Below are positions 17,753 through 26,975 of a stretch of 64,000 nt of DNA, piece by piece. The DNA lies in the NCBI GenBank assembly GCA_902615425.1, contig CACMPD010000003.1:41282-105281 (forward strand). Reading direction: 5' to 3'. The stretch is from an uncultured Pelagibacteraceae bacterium. GTDB taxonomy: Bacteria; Pseudomonadota; Alphaproteobacteria; Pelagibacterales; Pelagibacteraceae. Both the position numbers and the translations under genes were made by a program. The notes under the pieces are model-generated. The model was not told the origin of the DNA. It made no database searches and was given only the letters and a program-made list of their open reading frames with translations. The stretch's first letter is position 1, and the number at the start of each line of letters is the position of its first letter.

Positions 17753-19198
17753 CTAAAATTTGATCTTTTTAGCTTTTAGAACCAATAAAGGTAAAAAAGT
17801 TGCGATGATAAAAGACAAAAATAATAATGATTGGGATATAAACGGACTAAATATTTCTTTTGATAACAATATTCCAACTAACAAACTCTTTGAGAAATCT
17901 GGTGAAGGAAATAACAAAAATCCAGCTATAAACCCAATAATGATTGATATATATGCGGTTTTTTCATCAAACTTATTATAAAAACTATAAAAAACTGTTA
18001 TCACGAACGCACAACAAAATAAGTCAGCCAGTAAAAACAAATATAAAATATCAAAGCCATAAGATGCAATTACAAAAGATATTACAGATAAAAATACAAT
18101 TATATATTTTGAAAAATTTATATAATTAATTTTTTTTTTAAATTCAAATGTAGCTTTTCCATCGACTATTATTAAACTTGATATCGCATTAATTAAGGTA
18201 TCTACTGTGGAGATAGTTAATGCTAGACCTAAAATAATAATTACTATTGATAAAAATATTGCTTGTTCATTTAGTAATAAGTAAAAAAAACTTAGATCGG
18301 GCCTTATTGATGAATTGAGTGAAAAACCAACTAGTCCTGTAAAACCCATAAAAAAAACAATCGGCACAATTATCAAAAAAGATATAATCAAACTTTTTTT
18401 TAAAGTTTTATAATCTTTTGCTGCATAAATACGTTGCCAATTGCCTTGGTGAAATAAATTTGTTGCTGCGACAGCAATAAAAAAAGTCAAACCAGAAGTA
18501 TAGCCAGGTAAATAAGATCCACTTAGAAGTTGTGGATTTTTTTCTTTTACAAAATCAAATGAAAATTTTGATCCAGTTAAAGACAAAATATATATTAAAG
18601 AAATCAATAATAAAAAACTAATGACAAACATTTGAATGTTGTCAGTTAGTATTGAAGCTTTTAATCCACCATATAGTGTATAAGATAAAGTACATAAAAG
18701 GACGATTAAAGCAGTGAACCAAAGATCAGTGCCTGAAATATAGTTAATCAAGACTGCAACAGCAGTAACTTCGGCACATAAGAAAATAAACATATAAAAA
18801 ATTGTCATCAGCAAAATAAGTTTAAATAAGCTTTTACGAAATTTTTTTCTTAAAAATTCAATTAGTGTGGAACCTTGAGGAAACTCTTTTCTAATTTTTT
18901 TTCCAAGATATATAAAAAAAAACATTGGAAAAGCTGTTCCTAGAGAATATCCAATTACTGCACCTAATCCTCCCCAGGTTGCAGCTGAGGCAGGTCCAAA
19001 AAGAATCCATGCACCTAATGCAGATGCTGTCAAACTCGTAGTCAATGAGAGAAATCCAATATTTCTATTCGCAGTTAAATAGTTTTTTAAACCTTGATAG
19101 TTTTTAGAGTAATAAATTCCAAGTGATAAAAAAATTAAACATATTATAGTTACTAAAGATAATGCAGTTGATTGCGTTAAAAAATATGTTTTATCCAT
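17753..19198 (-). CDS. thiV: Sodium:solute symporter, ThiV-type thiamin-precursor transporter
   Basis: 481 residues with about thirteen membrane helices and SSS-family features (LTASALGAWILFGP; AVAATNLFHQGNWQRIYAAKD; TVDTLINAISSLI). It lies directly under a TPP riboswitch. That combination is what defined ThiV, proposed in SAR11 as the importer of the thiamin pyrimidine precursor HMP, which these bacteria need because they lack ThiC. The transported species is inferred from the riboswitch, not from the protein itself. The ribosome site AAAGGG is part of the riboswitch 3' strand. Confidence 0.85.
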   Translation of the reverse strand: MDKTYFLTQSTALSLVTIICLIFLSLGIYYSKNYQGLKNYLTANRNIGFLSLTTSLTASALGAWILFGPASAATWGGLGAVIGYSLGTAFPMFFFIYLGKKIRKEFPQGSTLIEFLRKKFRKSLFKLILLMTIFYMFIFLCAEVTAVAVLINYISGTDLWFTALIVLLCTLSYTLYGGLKASILTDNIQMFVISFLLLISLIYILSLTGSKFSFDFVKEKNPQLLSGSYLPGYTSGLTFFIAVAATNLFHQGNWQRIYAAKDYKTLKKSLIISFLIIVPIVFFMGFTGLVGFSLNSSIRPDLSFFYLLLNEQAIFLSIVIIILGLALTISTVDTLINAISSLIIVDGKATFEFKKKINYINFSKYIIVFLSVISFVIASYGFDILYLFLLADLFCCAFVITVFYSFYNKFDEKTAYISIIIGFIAGFLLFPSPDFSKSLLVGILLSKEIFSPFISQSLLFLSFIIATFLPLLVLKAKKIKF

Positions 19199-19199
19199 T

Positions 19200-19268
19200 G
19201 TTCCCTTTCTGAATTACCGGACAGGTTCATAGGGTTTAATCTCAGTCTGTCAAGACACCCCTTTAAAC
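19200..19268 (-). promoter_or_regulatory. TPP riboswitch (THI element)
   Basis: The minus strand reads GUUU AAAGGGGUGUC, a P2 hairpin GUCU/AGAC, then CUGAGA, ACCCU-AUGAACCUG, a short P4/P5, and GAAAGGGAAC, with the ATG two bases later. The conserved CUGAGA and the ACC-CU/GAACCUG blocks identify the element. P1 can form between GUUU and GAAC, which brackets the ribosome binding site (AAAGGG), so ligand binding probably blocks translation initiation. The P3 arm is minimal. Confidence 0.93.
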
Positions 19269-19332
19269 ATATTAATTTATTTTATTGAATTAGAAAAGAA
19301 CAAATCAAAATTTCGAAATTAATTTAAATTGA

Positions 19333-19917
19333 TTATAGTTTTATTTTATCAATTTGTGCGTGAGCTTCTTTAATTGATTTTTCATAATCTAGTGCCATTT
19401 GATCCGCACTGATTGTCTCAACTTTTTCTATACCAAAGAAATTCAAAATAAATTTCAACCAAGGAGTTAAAAAGTCCTCATTACTATTTAACTTAGTTCC
19501 TCCTGATGTAATTACTAAATACGCTTTTTTATTTTTTAACAAACCTTCTCTTCTACCATTAGGTTTAAATTTAAATGTTTCTCCAATTCTTGCTGCCAAA
19601 TCCGACCAAGCTTTTAAAGTTGCAGGAGGACCATAATTATAAATTGGTGCTGAAATAATTATAATATCACTCTCTTTGAGCTCTTTTACGAGTTGATTAG
19701 AAAGCTCAAACATTTTTTTGTGGTTTTCATTTTGATCTTTTTCGTCAATATTCATTCCAGATTCCGTTAAACCACTCACAAAAACCATTTCTTCATTTAG
19801 ATCTCTATATATAACTTCATCTTCAGGTTTTTTAATTTTTTCTAGTAATTTTTTAGCTAAAGCTCTTGAGGTCGAACCCTCTTTTCTGGCACTTGAGTCA
19901 ATTTGATAAATCTTCAT
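19333..19917 (-). CDS. azoR: FMN-dependent NADH-azoreductase/quinone reductase
   Basis: 194 residues from ATG 19917; a TTG at 19923 would add two. Flavodoxin-like fold with the FMN phosphate loop IDSSARKEGSTSRALAK, the IIISAPIYNYGPPATLKAWSD flavin-binding segment and VITSGGTK. It reduces quinones or azo compounds with NADH. It immediately follows ccdA with about six bases spacing. Confidence 0.88.
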   Translation of the reverse strand: MKIYQIDSSARKEGSTSRALAKKLLEKIKKPEDEVIYRDLNEEMVFVSGLTESGMNIDEKDQNENHKKMFELSNQLVKELKESDIIIISAPIYNYGPPATLKAWSDLAARIGETFKFKPNGRREGLLKNKKAYLVITSGGTKLNSNEDFLTPWLKFILNFFGIEKVETISADQMALDYEKSIKEAHAQIDKIKL

Positions 19918-19923
19918 AAACAA

Positions 19924-20631
19924 TTATCCAAAATTTTGCAAAAAAGGAAATATATTAAGTAAATAATAACCTAATGCTTGTAACTGATTTGTTAATATTA
20001 ATATACCGGTAATTAATAATATTACACCACCAATTTTTGAAATTAAATTAATGTTCTTTTTGAAATTTTTTGAAAAAATTAAAAATTTTTGAATTAAATA
20101 ACCCGATAAAATAAATGGTAACGCAAGACCTAAAGAATAAAATGATAAAAGTATAATACCTCTATTGATGCTCTCTTCTGTTGAGGCAAGTGCTAAGATT
20201 GATCCAAGAATAGGGCCTATGCATGGTGTCCAACCAAAAGCAAAAGCCATACCAATCAATATTGGGCTAAAAAAATTAGTGTTACTATTTGTGTAAAGTC
20301 TTTTTTCATAATTCAAAAATTTTAAATTTATAATTCCAATTAAATGTAAAGATAAAATACAGATTACTAATCCAGCACCAATTCTTAATTCATTTGAATT
20401 TTGTAATAACACTTGGCCTAAAAAAGTTGAAGCAGCTCCAAAAATGATAAAAACAATTGAAAAACCAATTGTAAAAAGAATGATAGGAATTAAGTTTATA
20501 TTTTTTTTTTCTATTAATTCATTGAGTGAAGTACCAGAAATATAAGAGATATAACCAGGTATTAATGGTAATACACATGGGGATAAAAAACTTATCAAAC
20601 CCGCGCCTAAAGCAATAAAAATTTCTAACAT
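19924..20631 (-). CDS. ccdA: Cytochrome c biogenesis protein CcdA
   Basis: 235 residues with six membrane helices. The N-terminal GLISFLSPCVLPLIPGYISYISG contains the redox cysteine in P-C-x-x-P, and the partner cysteine is in FGWTPCIGPILGS. It carries electrons from cytoplasmic thioredoxin to periplasmic apocytochrome c or a thioredoxin-like partner. No thioredoxin-like partner gene is adjacent. Confidence 0.93.
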   Translation of the reverse strand: MLEIFIALGAGLISFLSPCVLPLIPGYISYISGTSLNELIEKKNINLIPIILFTIGFSIVFIIFGAASTFLGQVLLQNSNELRIGAGLVICILSLHLIGIINLKFLNYEKRLYTNSNTNFFSPILIGMAFAFGWTPCIGPILGSILALASTEESINRGIILLSFYSLGLALPFILSGYLIQKFLIFSKNFKKNINLISKIGGVILLITGILILTNQLQALGYYLLNIFPFLQNFG

Positions 20632-20650
20632 CTAATAAATAAAATTTATA

Positions 20651-21499
20651 TTATTCTTTATAAGGAACAACCTGGTGTTTTTGAGTACCAAGTTTATCTA
20701 TGCCTAGAACTACTTCCTCCCCACCTTTTAAAAAATGAGGTGGTTTCATGTTTTCTCCAACACCTGGGGGTGTCCCGGTGCAACAAATATCACCAGGATG
20801 TAAACTCATACACGAGCTCATATAAGAAACTAAAGTTTTAACATCAAAAATCATTTTACTTGTATTTCCAGTTTGCATTCTTTTCCCATTTACATCTAAA
20901 AACATATTTAAATTTTGATAGTCCGGTAATTCATCTGTAGTAACTATAAATGGACCTATTGGACCGAAAGTATCAAAACCCTTTCCTTTGTCCCAAGTTA
21001 GACCTCTATTCTTTTGAAAATCTCTTTCACTAACATCATTAACTAGAAAAAAACCAAGAACATGGTCTAAGGCGTTTTCAATACTAACATTTGTAGCTTT
21101 TTTTCCAATTACAAAACCAATTTCAACTTCCCAATCAGTGTGGTTAGATCCCTTAGGAACAATGATAGGATCGTTTGGTCCAGTAATACAACTAGTAAAT
21201 TTTGAGAAAATAATCGGTTCTTTTGGTATCGGCAAATTTTGTTCTTCGGCATGATCTTTGAAATTTAAACCAATACCAATAAATTTTGATGGGTTAGAAA
21301 CGCATGCACCTATTCTAGAACTTGAATCAAGCTTTGGTAAACTTGAAATATCAGTTTTTTTAATTTTCTCTAATGTATCAAAATTCAATGTGTCAGGGTT
21401 TAAATCATTAATAATTGATGACAAATCTCGGTAATTGTTTTCACTATCTATGATTGCTGGTTTTTCTTCTCCAACACTACCTATTCTACATAATTTCAT
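20651..21499 (-). CDS. Fumarylacetoacetate hydrolase family protein
   Basis: 282 residues. GIGLNFKDHAEE, DWEVEIGFVIGKKA (metal-binding acidic residues) and GDICCTGTPPGVG are the standard FAH-fold motifs found in ureidoglycolate lyase, acylpyruvase and keto-acid hydratase/hydrolase enzymes. It is the last gene of a minus-strand run with the ROK kinase, the Gfo/Idh dehydrogenase and IolD, so it may cleave or dehydrate a keto-acid intermediate of polyol breakdown. That role is inferred from position. Confidence 0.88.
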   Translation of the reverse strand: MKLCRIGSVGEEKPAIIDSENNYRDLSSIINDLNPDTLNFDTLEKIKKTDISSLPKLDSSSRIGACVSNPSKFIGIGLNFKDHAEEQNLPIPKEPIIFSKFTSCITGPNDPIIVPKGSNHTDWEVEIGFVIGKKATNVSIENALDHVLGFFLVNDVSERDFQKNRGLTWDKGKGFDTFGPIGPFIVTTDELPDYQNLNMFLDVNGKRMQTGNTSKMIFDVKTLVSYMSSCMSLHPGDICCTGTPPGVGENMKPPHFLKGGEEVVLGIDKLGTQKHQVVPYKE

Positions 21500-21560
21500 A
21501 TTTCTCTTCCTGGACTTAAATAATTAGCTCCTTTTGTAGTAAATGAATTTTATTCACTAG

Positions 21561-22463
21561 TCAATAATTAGTGGTTCTTGCTAATCGAGCTGCACCCCGA
21601 ACACCGCTTGCATCACCAAATTTGGGTTTTAAAAAAGTCCCCTCAAATTCACCCCCTGCTACAAATTTTTTCATTTTTTGTTTAATTTCATCTAAAAAAT
21701 TTATTTCGTTAGATACCCCACCCCCGAAAACAAACACATCTGGATCAATAATATTAACAACAGTGGCTAAAGACATAGCGAGTTGATCTTTATATTTATC
21801 AATTAATTTTTCTGCATCTAAATCAAGTTTTCTATGCATCTCAAATATCTTTTGAGCAGATAATTCCTTTTTAAACTCGTTTTTGAACGCTTTAGAAATA
21901 CCTATACCCGCAACAAAGTTTTCTATTTCCCCAGCTCTTAAATTAGTTTTTTTTATTTGAACACCTTCAATACAAGCACTCGGTATTTGATTATGTCCCC
22001 ATTCTCCAGTAATTCCATTAGGTCCATTGACAATTCGTTTATCTATAACTAAACCACCTCCAACACCAGATCCAAGAATTACCCCAAAAACTATTTTGTA
22101 ATGTTTTCCAGAACCGTCTATTGCTTCTGATAAAGCAAAACAGTTTGCATCATTTTCACAATAAATTTCTTTACCTATCTCACTCCGCAAATCTCTTTGT
22201 AAAGGTTTGCCATTAATCCAAAAAGAGTTAGGTGCATTCTTAACTAGTCCTGTTTGAATAGAATGAATCCCTGGATGACACACACCCACTGGTAATTCTT
22301 TACCAGCTTTACGTTCGAGTTCTATAACTATTTTTTTTATTATAGATAATGTATCTTTATAATTTTTTGGAACTTCAGTTCTTTCTCTGTGATGTTCATT
22401 ACCAACATCATCTAATAATACATACTCTATTTTACTTGCCCCAAGATCAATACCAATCTGCAT
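21561..22463 (-). CDS. ROK-family sugar kinase
   Basis: 300 residues. The ATPase P-loop IGIDLGASKIEYVLL, the catalytic ENDANCFALSEA (E-N-D) and GVILGSGVGGGLVI are intact, followed by GITGEWGHNQIP. The zinc-binding Cys-x-Cys-Gly-x-x-Gly-Cys motif normal after the histidine is replaced by SACIEGVQIKK, so it belongs to a divergent branch. In this cluster it would be the only kinase, taking the place of the PfkB-type IolC. It is four bases downstream of the Gfo/Idh gene. Confidence 0.88.
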   Translation of the reverse strand: MQIGIDLGASKIEYVLLDDVGNEHHRERTEVPKNYKDTLSIIKKIVIELERKAGKELPVGVCHPGIHSIQTGLVKNAPNSFWINGKPLQRDLRSEIGKEIYCENDANCFALSEAIDGSGKHYKIVFGVILGSGVGGGLVIDKRIVNGPNGITGEWGHNQIPSACIEGVQIKKTNLRAGEIENFVAGIGISKAFKNEFKKELSAQKIFEMHRKLDLDAEKLIDKYKDQLAMSLATVVNIIDPDVFVFGGGVSNEINFLDEIKQKMKKFVAGGEFEGTFLKPKFGDASGVRGAARLARTTNY

Positions 22464-22466
22464 ATT

Positions 22467-23627
22467 TTATCTCATTAATTTATTTATTTCTTTATTAATA
22501 AAAAGTTTTGGAATTTTACATGTTGTACTAAGTCTAATTGGTTTATTTGTTTTAGCAGATTGCATAGTTGATTGTATCAAGTCAAGAACATGCAAAGATA
22601 CTTCTCCATTGCATCTATGTATCTTTTTTTTATCAATACAATAAGCCATTTCTGCAAGACCAACTCCTCTGTAATTAGCATTAGTAGGTGACTCATTTGC
22701 TCTAGAACTTTGCGTTCTAATATTAATTTTTCCAAGTGGCATGCGATTTGTTTTAAATTCTTTCCATGGGCTTCCTAATTTTTTACATAAATATACTGAA
22801 CCGCCAAACATATTAGGATCTGGCACAATCATTGAACCTTTGGTTCCATAAAGTTCAATATGATTTCTTTGATGAGCTATAACATCAAAAGATAAAGTAA
22901 GTCTTATTATACTTCCATTTTTAAATATAATTGTTGTAAAATATGTTGTTGGACATTCTACCTTAATTCTTTTTCCCTTTTTAGGTCCAATACCAATTGT
23001 TCTAAATCGTGAACCTTTCATCAAACTTGCTGCTTTTACCTCTTTTGCTGGACCCAATAAATTTACTAATGCTGTGAGGTAATAAGGTCCCATATCAATT
23101 ACTGGACCACCTTCTTTTTTTGCAAACCATGGTTCTGGATCTGGATGATAAGATTGAACCCCTGGAAAAGCAAAAATCGCATTACCTAAATTTACTTTAC
23201 CGATACTTTTACCTTCTAATAGTTCTTTTGATTTTTGATTGCCTCCTCCAAGAAAAGTATCTGGAGCATTTCCTAAGTATAATTTCTTTTTTTTTGAGAG
23301 CTTAAGTAATTCTTTTCCGTCTTTTAAATTAATTGCTAATGGTTTTTCTGAGTATACATGTTTCCCATTTAACAAAGACTTTTTTGCAATTTGGTAATGA
23401 ACTTTTGGAGGGGTTAGATTTAATATTATTTCAACCTGTTTATCTTTAAGTAAATTACTTACCGAAACTGCTTTAATTTTATAAATTTTAGCACATCTCT
23501 TAGCTACTTTTTCTTTAACATCTGCACATTTAATGATTTTAAAATTTTTGAAATATTTGTGAGCCCTGAAATATGTTTCTGCAATATGACCACAACCAAT
23601 TAAGCCAACGTTAAATACTTTGCTCAT
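22467..23627 (-). CDS. Gfo/Idh/MocA-family dehydrogenase
   Basis: 386 residues. The N-terminal dinucleotide fold begins VGLIGCGHIAETYF, and YSEKPLAIN has the conserved E-K-P. The segment GGPVIDMGPYYLTALVNLLGP carries the family DxGxYxxxxL element. Likely oxidises a cyclitol or sugar derivative with NAD(P). It follows IolD by five bases. A second Gfo/Idh enzyme, closer to IolG, is at 30190, so this one may act on scyllo-inositol or a downstream sugar. Confidence 0.88.
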   Translation of the reverse strand: MSKVFNVGLIGCGHIAETYFRAHKYFKNFKIIKCADVKEKVAKRCAKIYKIKAVSVSNLLKDKQVEIILNLTPPKVHYQIAKKSLLNGKHVYSEKPLAINLKDGKELLKLSKKKKLYLGNAPDTFLGGGNQKSKELLEGKSIGKVNLGNAIFAFPGVQSYHPDPEPWFAKKEGGPVIDMGPYYLTALVNLLGPAKEVKAASLMKGSRFRTIGIGPKKGKRIKVECPTTYFTTIIFKNGSIIRLTLSFDVIAHQRNHIELYGTKGSMIVPDPNMFGGSVYLCKKLGSPWKEFKTNRMPLGKINIRTQSSRANESPTNANYRGVGLAEMAYCIDKKKIHRCNGEVSLHVLDLIQSTMQSAKTNKPIRLSTTCKIPKLFINKEINKLMR

Positions 23628-23632
23628 TAGGG

Positions 23633-25477
23633 CTATACTCCCTGTCTTTGTTTTGCTTTACCTTCTTTGTGTAATTTTAGAGCTTTTTCATTCTCTTTGG
23701 TTTTGGGAATTTCTAAAGTTGGACTTTCCCAATAAGCTGATCCTTCAAGCCATTGATACGAATGCGTTTTGATTGAAATAACGTAAGTAACTTTTGATTT
23801 CTTCGCTCTTTTAAAAGCTTCCTCTAATTCACTGATAGAACTTACTTCTTCAGACTTTGCCCCCATACTTTCTGCATGTTTTGCAAAATTTACTTTTACT
23901 AAATTTGAAACATTTGAACTCTCAAACAAACAATTAAATTCTTTTCCACCTTTAAATAATTGAAGTCTATTAATGACAGCGTGACCACCATTATCACAGA
24001 CAATTACAATTAGTTTATTATTAGTTATTACAGATGAATATATATCTGAATTATAAAGTAAATATGATCCATCACCTACAAATGTGATAACTTCTTTGGT
24101 TGGATTGGCCATTTTAATTCCTAAAGCTCCAGAAATTTCATAACTCATACAACTAAAGCCCCACTCTGTTTCATGAGTATTAAGTTCTCTTGGTCTCCAA
24201 ATTTGAACAACTTCACCTACCAAACCTCCAGCTGCAGTGACAGCAATATCACTTGGATCAGAGTTTCTATAAATTGCACCAACTGCATGAGCATAGCTTG
24301 GGAGTTTTTGATTAGTTGGTCCACTTTCTTTATCAACATATTCATTCCAAGATTTAAGTTCATCTCTGGATTTTTTATGCCATTCCTCGGATGCTTTCCA
24401 ATCACCTAAAGCTTGTGATAGTTCGTTTAAAGAAACTTTTGCATCTCCAATAATTGATTGAGCCATATGCTTACTAGCATCAAATCTTGCAACATTAATT
24501 GATACTAGTGAAAAATTTGGATTTTCAAAATTGGACCATGACCCAGTTGTGAAATCTCCTAACTTAGTACCAATAGCAATCGCTAAATCAGTTTTTTTTG
24601 CAAAGTTGTTTGCTGCTTTTCCTCCTAAACCTCCAATAGGTCCTAAAAAATGAGAATGATCTCTTTTCATAGAAGAATAACCCATTACAGTTTGGGTTAC
24701 AGGTATATTGTGTTTAACTGCAAAAGTAGAAAGTTCCTCCATTGCATCTGAGTAAAAAACACCTCCACCAGAAATTATGATTGGATTTTTTGATTTTTTA
24801 ATTTTTTCAGCTGCCTCTTTAATTTGAAAATCATCAGGTCTTGGTCTTCTTATATTATGGATTTTTTCTTTAAAAAAATCCTCAGGATAATCAAAAATTT
24901 CTCCTTGTATATCCTGACATAAAGATATGCATACTGGACCACAATCAGCTGGGTCTAATAAAACTTGTACAGCTTGGGGAAATGTTTGTAAAATTTGTTC
25001 TGGTCTAGTTATTCTATCAAAATATTTTGTAACTGGTCTAAAAGCATCATTTTGAGTAATTCCTGGATTATTAAAATGTTCTACTTGTTGTAAAACTGGA
25101 TCAGGCATCCTGTTTGCGTAAGTATCACCCGGAAGAAATAAAATTGGCAGTCTATTACTCATCGCAACTGCTGCAGCAGTTACCATATTTGTAGAACCAG
25201 GGCCTACAGAACTTGTTGCTACAAATACTTGTTTTCTTCTTTTTGCTCTAGCGTAAGCAATTCCTGTTAAAGCCATGTTTTGCTCATGATGACCTCTATA
25301 AGTTGGAAGTTTATCTTTATTTTCCTCTAATGCTTGTCCTAAACAAGCTACATTGCCATGACCAAATATTCCAAAAGCACCAGCGAATAAAGGTTCTTTT
25401 TTACCATCGATAAGAATTTTTTGAGAAGTCAGGAACTTTACAATTGCATGAGCACATGTAAGCTTTATTTTTTTCAT
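23633..25477 (-). CDS. iolD: 3D-(3,5/4)-trihydroxycyclohexane-1,2-dione hydrolase, TPP enzyme
   Basis: 614 residues, the right length for IolD and longer than most acetolactate-synthase relatives. The start LTCAHAIVKFLTSQ, the FGIFGHGNVACLGQAL block, YRGHHEQNMALTGIAYARA (catalytic Glu region) and the TPP motif GDGSYLLYNSDIY are characteristic. It opens the cyclohexanedione ring to give 5-deoxyglucuronate. It heads the minus-strand operon iolD-Gfo/Idh-ROK-FAH and is divergent from the aldehyde dehydrogenase at 25532. Confidence 0.9.
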   Translation of the reverse strand: MKKIKLTCAHAIVKFLTSQKILIDGKKEPLFAGAFGIFGHGNVACLGQALEENKDKLPTYRGHHEQNMALTGIAYARAKRRKQVFVATSSVGPGSTNMVTAAAVAMSNRLPILFLPGDTYANRMPDPVLQQVEHFNNPGITQNDAFRPVTKYFDRITRPEQILQTFPQAVQVLLDPADCGPVCISLCQDIQGEIFDYPEDFFKEKIHNIRRPRPDDFQIKEAAEKIKKSKNPIIISGGGVFYSDAMEELSTFAVKHNIPVTQTVMGYSSMKRDHSHFLGPIGGLGGKAANNFAKKTDLAIAIGTKLGDFTTGSWSNFENPNFSLVSINVARFDASKHMAQSIIGDAKVSLNELSQALGDWKASEEWHKKSRDELKSWNEYVDKESGPTNQKLPSYAHAVGAIYRNSDPSDIAVTAAGGLVGEVVQIWRPRELNTHETEWGFSCMSYEISGALGIKMANPTKEVITFVGDGSYLLYNSDIYSSVITNNKLIVIVCDNGGHAVINRLQLFKGGKEFNCLFESSNVSNLVKVNFAKHAESMGAKSEEVSSISELEEAFKRAKKSKVTYVISIKTHSYQWLEGSAYWESPTLEIPKTKENEKALKLHKEGKAKQRQGV

Positions 25478-25531
25478 AATTGTAGATATATTCTCTTAAA
25501 ATTTCGCTTAATTAACCATAAAATAAAAATT

Positions 25532-26974
25532 ATGTATAGTAAATTTGGTCAGTTCATTGATGGTAAGTGGCAACAAGCGGAAAAAAAAGAAACTTACGAT
25601 GTTGTAAATCCTGCTACGGAAGAAATTATTGGCCAAGCATCCAAAGCGTCTTCAGCAGATGTTCAAAAAGCTCTTAAATCTGCAGAGAAAGGTTTGGAAG
25701 TTTGGAAAAACACTTTACCTTGGCAGAGATCATATATTATTAGAAAAATTGCTGATCTTTTAAGAAAAAAACAAGATGTTTTAGCAAAATGGTTAACGAT
25801 TGAAGTTGGAAAACCTTTAGCAGAGGGAATTGGCGAAACTGGTGGGGCTGCTGATATTTTTGAGTGGAATGCTGAGGAAACTAAAAGAATTTATGGACAA
25901 ACAGTCGAAAGTCGATTTCCAGATACGAGAGTTCATGTTTATTATCAGCCAGTTGGAGTTGTAGCAGCTTTAGTGCCATGGAATTTTCCTTTAATTCTAG
26001 CAGCAAGAAAAATTTCAACAGCATTAGCTGCCGGATGTTCAGTAATTTGTAAGCCCGATGTAATTACTCCAGGAACAGTAATGGAGTTAGTAGATATTTG
26101 TAAAGAAGCGGGAGTCCCTCCTGGAGTTGTAAACTTATTATCAGGAGATCCTGAAAGTATTTCAAATGAGTTGTTAGAGTCTGATATTATTAAAAAGGTT
26201 TCAATTACTGGATCAACAAGAGTAGGTAAATTAATCTTAAAAAAAGCCGCAGACAAAGTTCAAAGAGTAACAATGGAGCTTAGTGGACACTCACCTTTCA
26301 TAGTTTTTGATGATGTTGATATAAATAAAGTTGCAGATATGGCAATTACTGCAAAATTTAGAAATAATGGTCAAGTTTGTATTTCACCTAACAGATTTTA
26401 TATACAAGAAAATAAAAAAGATGAATTCATTAATGCGTTTATTGAAAGAACAAAAAAATTAAAAATTGGAAATGGTTTAGATGAGGGAGTTCAATTAGGT
26501 CCTTTAACAACTGCAAAAAGATTAGGAGAAATCGAAGAATTAGTTGAAACAACTAAAAAGGAAGGAGCAAAAGTTTTATTGGGTGGAAAAAGACCTCAAG
26601 GTTTTAACAAAGGCTATTTTTATGAGCCAACAGTTTTTGACAATGTAAAGGATAATTTTACAATAATGAAACAAGAACCATTTGGTCCATTAGTTCCAAT
26701 GTTGTCATTTAAAACTTTTGATGAAGTAGTTGAGAGAGCTAATAATAATGACTTAGGATTATGTAGTTATATTTATACAAATTCTATGGATAAAGCTCAC
26801 AGAGCTTCAGAATTAATGGAAACTGGTACTGTTGCAGTAAATACTCCTGCAGTTGCGATAGCTGAGGCACCTTTTGGCGGAATTAAACAAACTGGATATG
26901 GACGTGAAGGTGGTTCAATGGCAATTAAAGATTATCTTAATATAAAGTACACTCACCTTGGTTTGAAATCTTAA
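25532..26974 (+). CDS. NAD(P)-dependent aldehyde dehydrogenase, GabD-like
   Basis: 480 residues from ATG 25532; a longer frame from 25421 would run antisense through the iolD start and is not used. VPWNFPLILAARK, the NAD motif ITGSTRVGK, and the catalytic cysteine in NNGQVCISPNR are present; the usual ELGG is MELSGHSP here. It resembles succinate-semialdehyde dehydrogenases rather than CoA-acylating methylmalonate-semialdehyde dehydrogenase (IolA). In context it may oxidise 5-deoxyglucuronate or a semialdehyde. Two bases separate it from the aldolase gene. Confidence 0.9.
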   Translation: MYSKFGQFIDGKWQQAEKKETYDVVNPATEEIIGQASKASSADVQKALKSAEKGLEVWKNTLPWQRSYIIRKIADLLRKKQDVLAKWLTIEVGKPLAEGIGETGGAADIFEWNAEETKRIYGQTVESRFPDTRVHVYYQPVGVVAALVPWNFPLILAARKISTALAAGCSVICKPDVITPGTVMELVDICKEAGVPPGVVNLLSGDPESISNELLESDIIKKVSITGSTRVGKLILKKAADKVQRVTMELSGHSPFIVFDDVDINKVADMAITAKFRNNGQVCISPNRFYIQENKKDEFINAFIERTKKLKIGNGLDEGVQLGPLTTAKRLGEIEELVETTKKEGAKVLLGGKRPQGFNKGYFYEPTVFDNVKDNFTIMKQEPFGPLVPMLSFKTFDEVVERANNNDLGLCSYIYTNSMDKAHRASELMETGTVAVNTPAVAIAEAPFGGIKQTGYGREGGSMAIKDYLNIKYTHLGLKS

Positions 26975-26975
26975 A

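Noticed and set aside
25421..25531. Longer N-terminus for the aldehyde dehydrogenase
   Set aside because: It runs antisense through the start of iolD and adds sequence that does not look like the family; ATG 25532 gives the normal length.
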